Shown here piece by piece: positions 1-11,924 of a DNA stretch of 64,000 nt (within the stretch, counting starts at the first letter, position 1; each line of letters begins with the position of its first letter). Under the pieces are notes generated by a model, which did no database searches, was not told the origin of the DNA, and saw nothing but the letters and a program-made list of their open reading frames with translations. Made by a program: the position numbers and the translations under genes. The stretch spans positions 25,734,001-25,798,000 of the forward strand of contig CM062217.1 of assembly GCA_031216445.1 (NCBI GenBank). Reading direction: 5' to 3'. The stretch is from Lateolabrax maculatus. Taxonomy: Eukaryota > Chordata > Actinopteri > Acropomatiformes > Lateolabracidae.

Positions 1-193
1 TTTTACACACAATTTTAGGGGTTTTCTGCTCTCCCACTCCCCCTATATTTATTCCTTAATTTAAATGAATTATCATTATTTTATTTTGTCTGTATATCTA
101 TCAGACATTTCTCAGTTGTATTATGTAATGCCTGTCCAGACTATACGTGTGTGTGTATATCTATATACACACACATCTATAGTATATATACAA

Positions 194-230
<37 letters not shown>

Positions 231-560
231 GGTCTTTACTGGAAAACGAATGCAATATATAAACAAAATAAATAAATATAAAGAAAAAATATAAACAAAT
301 CTGAAAAAGTGATTAAAAGCTTTATTTTTTATTTCTGATTAAAAAATAAATTATATGAGGCCATATTGTTTAAGATCACAAGCCAGCAAAGAGTAGGACA
401 CTGAAATATTAAACCAATATGTTTTCCAATATTTATTTACAGCTGCATTCTTAGTTGAAGAACCGCATCTCTGCGGTTTCTTTCATAAAGTTTGCCTTTG
501 AGTAAATAAATAAACTCTGTCGGGCGGCAGGAGGGTTCTCTCTACCTACTTCCGCTTTCG
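1..560. other. 5' flank of ehmt1, AT-rich
   Basis: No gene is visible. The stretch is AT-rich and contains a CA/TA microsatellite at about 156-230, with its pure CA core at about 196-224. The short open frames here are made of that repeat. Base composition changes sharply to GC-rich at about 540, where the ehmt1 promoter begins. Confidence 0.6.
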
Positions 561-937
561 CTTTAATGCCACGAGTGAACCCGCGAAAACGCTGGTGTGG
601 TCCCGTGCAGCGTGCGGCGGCTGTCCGCGGCCCGGCTGGCTGCGTGCCGCGGGGCCGTGGTCGCTGCGTGCCGGGGCCCGGCTGGCTGTGTGCCGGGGCC
701 CGGCTGGCTGTGTGCCGGGGCCCGGCTGGCTGTGTGCCGGGGCCGGTGGTGGAGGTGACGGAGGCTTCAGCCGGTCCGCCGCGAGCCGCGAGCCCCAGCC
801 GCACCAGCACGGAAGGCAGCGCGTGCTGCGCGTCACGTGCCTGCGCGGTTGGGAGCGGAAGTGGGAACGGTCGCCTTCCTGTCCCGCGCCATCCCTCCCC
901 ACCTCCGCTCCGATACAGCTACGCCGACTGGAAACTG
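560..937 (+). promoter_or_regulatory. ehmt1: CpG-rich promoter and probable 5' untranslated exon of ehmt1
   Basis: A block of about 400 bases is rich in G+C and CpG, unlike the AT-rich flanks, and lies just before the first coding exon. This is the usual look of a vertebrate CpG-island promoter. A GT donor at 938 (CTG|GTAGGA) could end a non-coding first exon that splices to the acceptor at 1305/1306. The transcription start cannot be placed by eye. Open frames on both strands here are a by-product of high GC and are not called as genes. Confidence 0.45.
629..740. repeat. 22-bp GC-rich minisatellite in the ehmt1 promoter
   Basis: Three identical 22-bp units run at 675-696, 697-718 and 719-740 (each starting GGCCCGGCTGGCTG). 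A diverged unit sits at 653-674 and a looser 24-bp one at 629-652. The array lies inside the CpG-rich promoter, so copy-number variation could change promoter spacing. Confidence 0.85.
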
Positions 938-1305
938 GTAGGATGAAACTCTGAGGCTTCAGCTTTCCCCCCGCGGCCTCGCTGTAACTTTCGGGGATGT
1001 TTGTGCCGTGTTTCCGCTCTCTGTCGGCCCGCTCCGCCGGCCTCTGCTCTGCTCTGCTCTGCCTTTCTTCCATCTTTTAGCCTCATTGTTGTGCAAAGAT
1101 GTGACAACTTTCGTCATAGTGCACTGTTCACTGACATGCGTGTAGAGCAGCAGCAGCCGTGCAGTGTGTACTGTTCAGTGAGGAGAGCTCCTGCAGGCCG
1201 AGTCACTTTGAGACAAAGTGTGTGTTCTGACTTGATGTTTTAAGTTAGAACTTGTTTGAACTCCTCAGGTGCTCCTCAGTCAGATCCTCCCCCCCTCCCC
1301 CCCAG

Positions 1306-1659
1306 ACAGCAATGGAGTACAGTGCAGCCAGCGGGGGCCCTGGGCCGGGCAGAAGACCCTCCACCCCGTCTCCTGGGACGCACACGGGTGCCCAGGGACC
1401 AGCAGGACAGGGTGGTCAGAGGCCCACAGTGAAGATCACTCCCTTCCACAGCTCGCCCATAGTCAGCAGTGATGGAGCCCAACGTAGCAAGAGACCAGGA
1501 GCAGCTCCTGGCAGCCTGTTTCTGGACGCACCTGGTCGGCCGACTGCTCCACCTGTCAGAGAGAGACTGGCTGCTGCTGCTGCTGCTGCTGCTGCGAGCT
1601 CAGAGGAGCTGACTCCCAGCTCAGGCTCTGTACCGGCCACAACAGGGGAAAAAGCACAG
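1306..1659 (+). CDS. ehmt1: ehmt1 coding exon 1 (start codon 1312)
   Basis: A long C-rich tract ends in CAG at 1303-1305, and ATG follows at 1312. The frame encodes 116 residues of low-complexity Gly/Pro/Ser/Ala sequence, including a short poly-Ala run from a GCT repeat at about 1568-1594. The exon is best ended at 1659 before a GC donor (CACAG|GCAAGT). The N-terminus of this family is poorly conserved, so support comes from position, splice signals and phase rather than from similarity. Confidence 0.6.
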
Positions 1660-4600
1660 GCAAGTCCTCTTGATTGAAGCTCATTTTTTAACATTCCCTG
1701 TTGAGTAGGCTCAGAGTGGGTCATAAGGTAGAAACAAACAGTGATGTGGAAATCACTATTAAACTGTAAAATAAAATGAAAAAAGAAACATTTGGAAGAA
1801 TTCTCAGTAAGTAAAGACTTCCATGGACATAGACTTTCACAATAAAAGTGTTGAGGAAGTAAATATTGTAAAGGTTATATGATTTATTAAACATCAGCAT
1901 TAGACATAGTACAAGTCTTATTGATTATTAATGCCAATTTATATGTGAGGACTAAGTGCAGACAAGGGGATGTTTGTGCACATATATATGTATTATATCG
2001 AACCTGCTGTGATTGATCAATTGTTTTCAGTTTCTTAAATTCAGCCTACAAGGTATTAGAATGTTTTGTTCACTATTTTCCACAAGTTATTAGCCTCTGC
2101 TTTTATTTAACTTGTTTTGACAATAAAATACTGCATTACCTATCTTCCACTTTTATTCTGAAGGATACATATTCCAGGAGTCAATGCTTCAATGTTTGCC
2201 CTGAACCGTGCACACAGTTTTATAATCCTTGAACAGAGTTTTAGAGTTTCTTTTTGCTTCCAAAGCCTGCCGGCAGGAAAGCGCCGTTGTGGAGCCTGAC
2301 AGACTCACTGAAGTCTGGACCAGCAGAAAACACGGAGCTTCGTCACGGCCAGAAAGGCAAAGGGAGGAGGGCTACTTCCACCTCCATCAAACCTCAGTCT
2401 GGTTAGCTGATCCTCTCTTTTTGCAAACGTCATTAGTTTAGAGATACCTGATGGAGCAGCAGGGAGAACAACATGTATTGTATTGTTGAGAGTTGCAGCC
2501 CATTAATGTCAAGGTTACATCCGTTAATCAATTCATACTGTGTTTCCACGTCTTCTGGCCTCCATCTAACCGTACTCTGTGTGCTTGTCCTAGCTGTGAA
2601 GAGGAAGAAGAGGAAGATGGGAATGTACAACCTGGTCCCAAAGAAGAAGGCCAAGGCCCTCAAACAGCAGGAGAAGGCAGGTCCATTGATTGATTTATTC
2701 TTGTATGTCAGTAACCCAGAAGACAATCAATATGTTACTTTTATACAATGCTGATTTTTCAAGTTATGTTTATAGCCTGTAGAGTGACTGGAAGCTTGGG
2801 GAACCACTGAAGGGTGTCATGACAAAGGTCTTATCTTCAGTCGGTAGTCAGAGATCAATAATAGCATTTATCTATTACTAGCAGGTAGCATACATTAATG
2901 TACTAATGTACTCTGCATACATGGACCCACTTGAGGAGTTCAACAATATCTGTATTATGCTGTCACACCAATGCTGTAGTGGACATAAAGCCTGGAGAGA
3001 GTGATGTTTGGCATTGGATCATTAGTGACATGCTGTTTATAGGTGGCATATGCCGCTAGATCAAGTGGCACATGCCATTGAACCAAGCAGCCCCTTTTTA
3101 AATTTCGGCATCCCTCCACACCCAGACGTCTGACCTGGTGACTCCCTGAAAGCAACACTAATGCTTCAGCAGGTTTAAATGGGATTGTTTCATTTCTCTA
3201 CAAAAACGTAAAAAATTGCTCAATCACATAAATGTTTTACAGACTTTGAAGGGTTTGAGGGCAGCATACCTTAATATATGGTCCCTGGCTTCTAATCAGG
3301 CTTGACTAATGATTTAAACAGGGGCTCACTTACTTGACGCTATTTGATGGAGTCTTTTACATATTACAAAGATAGACTGCATAGTCTAATCATAGTCTTA
3401 GGTGACCACTTTTCACTAGAAGACATTTGTCATTATCAAAGTTTTTGTTAGCCCCCCCCACTTTTGTAAGTGCAACAACTTTCAGATTCGCCCCTCCTTT
3501 AAAACAAAACATATGACAAAATAGTAATAAAAAGTTATTACCAGAATAAGACAAATGTATAATATAAATATAAAAGAAATGTATACATATGTATGTGTGT
3601 ATATATATATGTGTGTGTATATGTGTATATATATATATGTATAGGTGTATGTATGTATGTATATATGTGTGTGTGTGTGTGTGTGTATATATGTATATAA
3701 ATTACACAAGTCTTGATAACTTTAGATGGGGATGAAATACTCAAACATACAAATGTCATTCCTTTTTTCACTCAGAAAGATGAGCCAGGAGTCAGTGTGG
3801 AAAAGAACCGAGCGGCAGCAGATGAGGAAGCAGTGATTCCATCAGAGACTTGTCATCAAGGCGCCAAAAGTGAATCACTGACAGAGGTGGAACCTGGTGA
3901 AGGCAGCCATGTTGAGTACACAGAGCTGGCTTTGGACTGTCTGGACCTAAAAGCTCAGGAGGAGCTGCTGTCACCCCCCCCGTCAGGTGATAACAGCATC
4001 TCACTCACTGATTTGGCTTTATAAGACTGATCTAAGATCACCTACATTCACCGTGTCCCCCTTCTCTTCTACAGAGTAGGTTTTTATCGGTCACACAGGT
4101 CAATTTCTTGGTGTGATGTGTGTGTGTGTGTGTGTGTGCAGATGTTGTAGCGAATGCTGAGGTGACAGACCTGGCTGAGGAGTTACCGCTGTGCTGCTGT
4201 CGTATGGAGACTCCCCACAGCGGAGGCAGCCTGTCCACACTGGATCAGACCTGTATGGCCATGGAGAGCATGGATGGAATGGTAAACACTTACGTGCACT
4301 TATATAAGGCTCTTATTGCGAATCAGGTTTAAAATATCAGATAATCCTACCCAGTTACCAGAAACTTGTTTAACCAGAGAAAATTGTTATATTGTTTCGA
4401 TGTTAGACAGTACGTGAACTCCTTTTTGATTTCTCTCCACAGCTGAGTCGCTGTCAGAGGCGAGTGATGAAGCAGGAAATGATGCGGCCCTCCAATGCCG
4501 TCCATCTGCTGGTTCTGTGTGAGGACCACCGGGCCGGCATGGTCAAGCACCAGTGCTGCCCTGGCTGTGGACTCTTCTGCCGGGCGGTGAGTGGAAACAA

Positions 4601-7259
4601 AGCACACCGACACTGCAGACACATCAAGGCCTGACATTAGCTCTGTATCATTTCACTGTACATTACTTTGGTGATTTACAGTACAGTTTATCAGGATTGC
4701 ACTGTTGACGCATGGGAAAATTTCAAGTAGAACTCATGACCAAGAAGCATTTTGGTCAGATTTCACACAGTCATAGCCTCTATTTCCTTTACTCCTTTTT
4801 CTTCGGCCTTTTGAGGCTTTTTTGTGATTTAAAAAAACATCCAAACAGAAACAGTATGAAGTTCGATGAAGGGGTACTTAAGTTCATCTGACAGGGTTAT
4901 AGGGGTTCATCAAACAAAAAGATTGGGAACCACTGCTCTAAATGTCTCATTTTCCTGGTCCGTCCCACAGGGCACCTTCATGGAGTGCCGGCCGTACGGC
5001 AGCATCTCCCACCGCTTTCACCGTGACTGTGCCTCCGTTTTGAAAGATCTCACGTTTTGCCCCCACTGCGGAGAGGACGCCAGCGGGGCGAAGGAGGTCA
5101 CGGCGTCGAGGGCTGACCCGTCACCCTCAGTGCCCCGATCGAACCCCAGGCCATCGCTTCCGGCCACAGCCACGCTGCCGTCAGTACCAGCCACGCCTGC
5201 TGTTCCACAGATACTCAGAGCCAAGAAGAGCAGTGAGCCACAGAGGAGCAGAGACGAGAGCCCGAGCAGGTGACACCATCGGTGCTTCTCATGTCATCTC
5301 ATCTTCTCATATAAAAAGATGGAGACACCACTTCCGTCTTGAAATCACTAAACTCAAAACTATTAATTGGTAAATCCAGTGTATTACAACTCGGGGCAAA
5401 TAGAAATCTTCCTTCTTGCTTTCTTTCTGCAGGTTAAAGGGCGAGGCCGTGTGTGCAGCAGACAGACTACCTAAAGAGTCACTGGAGAGCATCCTGATGG
5501 CACTGGATGATGAGAAGTAAGGTTAACCATGAAATATTTTGACCCAAAAATTGCAGTGTGGGACCACAGTTTGCACTTACACATAAATAATTGATTGAGC
5601 CTTTTATTGTTTTTAGCCTGAAACCAAAGAAAGTGAAGTACCCCACCAGGCAGCTGTACATCTCTGCCAAACAGGGAGAGCTCCAGAAGGTCATTCATCT
5701 CCTGGGTAACTCAGATGTTACTGTCATTTGACGTAAAGCAGCTTTAATTACAATAACGCAATGTAGGTTTTTTAGCATTTGTATTTTCACCACATTTTGT
5801 ACATTACAGTTGACGGGAAGGACCCCAACTTACTGGTGGAGGGGCAAAACAAACGCACCCCTCTTCATGCAGCAGCTGCTGAGGGTCACCAGGAGGTCTG
5901 CCATATGCTGGTCCAGGTGAGGAGACTCAGGGCCTGTATTTATCAAGTGTCTCAGAGCAGAGAATCAGCCCTCACTGGACAAAAATTCTCAGTGACACAT
6001 TTTTGGTTCTACTTTCAGGTCTTGATTAAAAGCATTTAATTACGTTTTTTAACTCAGGAAACCACTCCTGTTTCGGCCAATATTTAGGAGAGCTCCAGTG
6101 GTATCATAACCTGTTAGGGGTCCCAGCGAGATGGCTTTCAGGCAGAAACATGCACGCACATTCTGTGGAAGGAGAGATATTTACAGCTTTGTAACAACCA
6201 CAATTTCATTAGTAATGAATCAAGCTGCCTTCATAGTTTCTAGTATATCTATGCACATAAAGCCTATGAATAAAAAATAAAAAAAGCTTTTACTTTTAAT
6301 TCTATCACTGTGTAATACTCCAAATGGGAACTGTCAGAAACTGTCATCACGTCATCTCTCCCACACTGACTCCGTCTCTCGCTGGAAGGGATTTTAGGAC
6401 GCTCCATCAATAACTCCCACTCCCTGTTTTACTCTGAGGTAGGGTGGAGTTTTTTTTAGTTCTGGGTTAACTTTCAGCACAACAGTAAGGAGGGATTCTG
6501 AGATGGCTGATTAAAACAGACCCAACAGCAGAATACAGAGTCTGTAATATGTATTGACCATGCTTTGACTTTTTGCAGAAGGGTGCAGAAGGGTGCAGAA
6601 CATGTATACATTCTTTACCTTTGGAAACATTGAACCCTTAAACTTTTTTTAAAGGTACTACACTAATATAAAGTTCATTAAGATGTAAATAACTAATTTT
6701 GATGACAAGTAGAAGTCTCACAAAACTTGAAAAGACAACCTTATGTGAATTTGCTAAAGATATACCTCTCTGGAAGTGCATTTTTTTTAATGATATTAGG
6801 TGCAAAATGTAATAAATTAAATATGTTTTCCATTCAGAGAGAGTGGAAATTAAGTGGAATAAATGTTTATCAACATTAAGTTGTTTAACCAAAGTCCTTA
6901 CTTGAACTAAACAACAGTTTATAATTTTTTATTTTTTATTTTAGTGTGGAGCAAGTGAAATGAACGACATGTTTCAAAGCGGCAGCAGGCAGTGCTTTCT
7001 ACATGTTAACTGTTAGCCATCATCAATCGTAACCATGATGTTAACTTACCCAGAAATCCTGTCAGGTGACGCCACTGTTTTTAAGTAGTGATGTTGGGAT
7101 GCTGTGTGTATGTGTGCGCACATGTAGGCTGGGGCAAACCTGGACATGTTTGATGAGGAGCAGAGAACACCCCTGATGGCGGCCTGTGAAAACAACCACC
7201 TGGACACAGTGAAGTACTTGCTGAGAGCTGGAGCCGCCGTCAGCCACAAGGTGGGTGAG

Positions 7260-7331
<72 letters not shown>

Positions 7332-9305
7332 GCCTGTTGGATCATCTCAGTCATACTCAACCTTCTCCTACCATCTTTCCGGCCTGATGCGCGCTCACGT
7401 CAAACTCTGCTTCCTTCATCCATCACTCTATCAACTGCTGCCACTGCTCAGTCTTCTTGTACTACAGATTTTTAAAATCACAACAATACAGTAACATTAT
7501 TATTTTTACTTCCTGAAAAGGCTGTTGTTAGTGTGCATTTGATGGTGTAGCAGCACACATATTTAAACCAGTTTTCACCTTCAGATGATTGGAGAAGACA
7601 GATATCTGTTGATGAAAACAATTAATACAATCAAACTAAGTAAACATTTACATGCGACAAGATTCATGATGTAGCTGAGGATCAGTGTATCTGACACCAT
7701 TTGGCACCAGCGCTTGTAGAAAAGAAATGTTGTGGGTGTGAAGTTGATAACATTTGGAGAGTGGGGAGAAGATAATTATTTCCATTCACACTTTACAACT
7801 TCTTTTGACAACAATTTGGTCACACTGGAAGACCAGACACAAGTTGGCAAGTTGGAATCTCCATATTGTCCAAAAATGGGAAATAGCAGCATCAGTTATC
7901 TGATGTACTGTGAGACTTACTGGCTGTGCATACCACCTTTTCTAAATGTGCTGGTGAGGTACAGGGTTTTTTCCAGTCAAACTCATGTGGCTAGCAGACA
8001 AAGGACAAAAATAACTGAAGTTGCAGCTGATCACACAGTAGAGCAGTATATCTTCAACGTGCTCTCGCAGAAAGACTTGTTAGTGGGGATCACATCAACT
8101 TCCTGGGTACTTTAATAAAGGAACAGATTGATTTTCAAGAGAGAATTTGTAGCATTCACCTATTTTCTCATATTTAGAATTTTCTCTTAGGTGTGACCAA
8201 AAATCACAAGCAGTCCAGAACTGTCATACAAGGGGAGATAACGCTTATTTGACCTGAAATCATAATGCCTTCATCTAAATGAATTTGGTGTTTATTATTA
8301 TTTACTATTACTATTTTCTAATTGTTTTGGGTCGACTGATGGTTCTACCACTACTGACACTTATAAATGTCTCTTTTTGCCTGCTGATTTCCAAAAGCAA
8401 GTCTTGAAGTTCCACAGTGTGAAGTTCCTATTTTAACTATTTGGTAACATTTTTGTGAAATAAAGGAGTACTTTGCCAATTTTTTAGCCAGCTTTGAATC
8501 ATTACAATGTATATGCAAATGAACAATGTTTAACTTTCTTCCATGTTGCCTGCACCCAGAGGTCCCTACTCATTTGCCAGCAAAAGTCTGCCAGGTGGTG
8601 CGTTTGCTGGCTCCATATGCATTTACAAAATATACAAAATGCGGTTACAATCTGTAGTTCAAACAACAGCCTGCCAGGTGACGCAGAACTTGTCCATTTG
8701 CATGTACTAGCCACATTTTAATGATACAAAGCCAGTTGAAAATCTGCAAAGTACTCCTTTAAATTTGCCCAATGGAAACAGAATCTGTACGTACAGAAAA
8801 TTTCTGAACTGTTGGACACATTTCTCTCCATTATGTCGGTTTCAATGTCCAATGGAGTCCAGAAGCCAATGAAATGCCTTGTCTTTTGGACTTGCAAAGT
8901 GGTGGCAGTAGTGCAGTGTTGTTCAATGTGAATCATGTTGTCATCCCAGGATATCATGGGTTTCACCTGTCTGCATCTGGCAGCTAAACTGGGACATTAT
9001 GATATAGTTCATCACCTGCTCTCCAAGGCATCCAAATACATCAACTGTCAGGTAAAGACACACGCTGCCTCATTTACTAACTAGTGCTAACAGTTGATGT
9101 TGTGGAAATAAAAAGTCATGTTAGTGTAAATCTTTGGAGTAGTTTTACATCTTGTGTCTGTGCAGGACGACGGGGGATGGACTCCCATCACCTGGGCCAT
9201 CGAGTACAAGCACAAGGAGCTGGTCCACCTGCTGCTGGCCAGAGGGGCGGATGTTAACATCAGAGACAAGGTCAGTGCACACCACACAGCGTTCACTTTT
9301 ACTAC

Positions 9306-9358
<53 letters not shown>

Positions 9359-11881
9359 AGAAAACTCTGTTTTCTCACCTTATACAGTATTGCAACTCAT
9401 CGAGGTCCAACTCTCTCTGAAGTGTAATCTCATGGGATGCATAATACTTTTTTTTTACCACTAAACTGAGTGAAATTTACAGTACAGGACACTTGAGAAG
9501 GGGGCAGTGGGTGCTATGTCACCTTGAGCAAGGAAAAAAGTAGGCTTACTTCACTTATTGTAAGTCATAATAAGAACAAAGATATTTCTAACTTAGACAG
9601 AAAGGATATCGAAGGATGTCACAGCATTTCATAATTGTATCGTTGTGCTGTATATATAGCTGGCCAATCATTATGTTACAGTAACTTTTATTGTAAGTAA
9701 AAATATTTTTTTCAAAGGGTTAACTTATTTTTTAAATATGACATTACAAAACAATAAAATGCTACTTATTGTGATCAAATAAAACATTGGGCATCATACG
9801 AGAAACATTCATATGAACAGTTTTTTTATATTATATTATTATATGTTGATTATGCAAATGATCACATATCATGAGCGTAAACCTCCTCATGACCAGGTGG
9901 CATTCATCAAGATGAAACATGCAATTTACGTCAGGTTTGTGCAGTTCAAATAGTTTGATGAATCTGCCTTGGAACACTTGTACAAACACATCTCATGAAA
10001 CAAGACTAAGAGACTGAGACTGTACTCATGCACAGCGGTACTTAGAGCTAAATGCTAACATGCACAGCTTAGCATGTTAGCATAGCTAACATATGCTGCT
10101 TATCACCAAACAAAAAGCACAGCTGAGGCTAAAGGGAATGTCATTAGTTATGCAATCATAGAATTAGACAAATTACGTTTCATTTAAAACCTCTTCAAAA
10201 CCATGTCAACCTCATGTTGGTACTAGAGGAAACGTCAGCCGATCACCAAAGTTAGCAAGGTTCATCCTCTGAGAACCACGACTGTCTATACAAGGTTGTG
10301 TTCCAATCCATCCAGTAGATATTGAGATATTTCACAGATAAGTGAAAACTTTGACCTACTAGTGGCCTGAGAGGAAAAGTCAGGGGGTCACTAAAATCAT
10401 TATGATTCATTATCTGGGTTGGACCGAGAGATCGACATTGCCATCCCCAGAGCCCTGCCGCTAGCATCGCGAATAAACAAGTAAGAGACATTTTTAGAAT
10501 AGGAATATAAAAACATGCTTGAGACCTAATAAGTCCAAAGAATATTCTATATACCTAGAGTACAATTTTGACAGCACAGCACGGGTGGCTGTGGCTCAGT
10601 GGTAGAGCAGGGTCGTCCAATAACCCAAGGTTGGAGGTTTGATCCCCGCTCTCCCTCCCGAAGATTGGTGGACTGACAGCTGGTGGGGTGGCAGCCCCCC
10701 CCCCACGGCCGAGGTGCCCTTGAGCAAGGCACCGCACCCCCAATTGCTCCCCGGGCGCTGTGAACTGCTGCCCACTGCTCCAGTGTGAATATGGCACCTG
10801 TCTCTTTGTGTGACCCTGTGCATGTGCATGTGTGTGTTTGTACAGGTGCCACTGGATGGGTTAAATGCGGAGAAATAATTTCACTTGCGTGATTAATAGA
10901 GTTAAATAAAATAAAATAAAAAAATAATAAATAATCACTAAACGACATGATCCACCATTTTCAGACAAGTATGCAGCATAACTAAGACTGTCTTGTCTAT
11001 ACCTTATAATAATGAGTTAGGATCATTTGAGTTTTACTCTAATTGTGCACAGATTTAGTGAGTTTGGGGACATAAAATGGTAGAAATAATCTCTTCTCAG
11101 TCAATACGGATATTATCTGTCACTTGAAGTTAATGATGTGTTACTTATGTGCAATCAGAGTACATAACTCAATGGATCATCATGCATATCATGCTGATGC
11201 TTCATCTAACGTAGGAACCTGGCTTGTTATTCTCTTACTATAGCCTGTACTGTCTCTTATCTGCTCCTTGTTCAGGAAGAGAACGTCTGCCTGCACTGGG
11301 CGGCCCTGTCGGGCTGTGGCGACATTGCCCAGGCTCTGCTGGAGGCGCGATGTGACCTCAATGCTGTCAACGTCCACGGTGACTCACCGCTTCACGTCGC
11401 TGCCAGAGAGAACCACCTGGAGTGTGTGATGTGAGTGTGTTACACAGACCTTAATTAAGTTCAGTGTCTACATACTTTTGGCTATGAAGTGTATCATCTA
11501 CTAACAAATGTTGTCCAGAAATATCTGCAGGATATTGGTTGTGGTCCCCCACATTGGTCGACCCCTTGACACACCAGTGTCAAGGGGTCACACCAGTGTT
11601 TTGAAGCTGACTGTGTTATATTTCTGAATTTTTTGAATGTCAGAAACTTTTTCTAACCTAGTCCCCAGACTTCTAAATTCCTCCATCCTCCGTCTGCAGG
11701 TTGTTTCTATCTCGTGGAGCCGACGTTAATCAGAGGAACAGGGAGAGAGAGACAGCTCTGGACTGCTGCGTCTCCGGCTCCAAGGTGTGGACGTCCCTCA
11801 ACACCAACAAGAAGCTGACTGACGCCCGGAGAGGCAGGGACTGTCAAGGGGAACGAGTGCTCAGCAGGTAGACTGCAATAC

Positions 11882-11924
<43 letters not shown>

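Noticed and set aside
451..1107. Overlapping 119-175 residue open frames in the CpG-rich promoter
   Set aside because: High GC removes stop codons; the frames consist of the 22-bp repeat and have no family features.
2493..2693. Glu-rich open frame over the Lys-rich exon
   Set aside because: It reads the same bases as the KRKKRKMGMYNLVPKKK exon in another frame and fits neither neighbouring exon.
2594..2702. Longer version of the Lys-rich exon ending at the GTATGT donor (2703)
   Set aside because: The donor looks good, but its phase cannot join either acceptor of the next exon without a frameshift.
7046..7475. Cys-Val and His-Thr rich open frames on both strands
   Set aside because: They are translations of the CA microsatellite joined to the ankyrin exon in wrong frames; only 7128-7250 on + is coding.
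7732..8115. 127-residue open frame in ehmt1 intron
   Set aside because: No recognisable protein, no splice signals in phase with ehmt1, and AT-rich composition typical of the intron.
10585..10660. Possible tRNA gene
   Set aside because: A and B boxes are present, but there is no pairing acceptor stem and the sequence continues into a SINE body with an A-rich tail.
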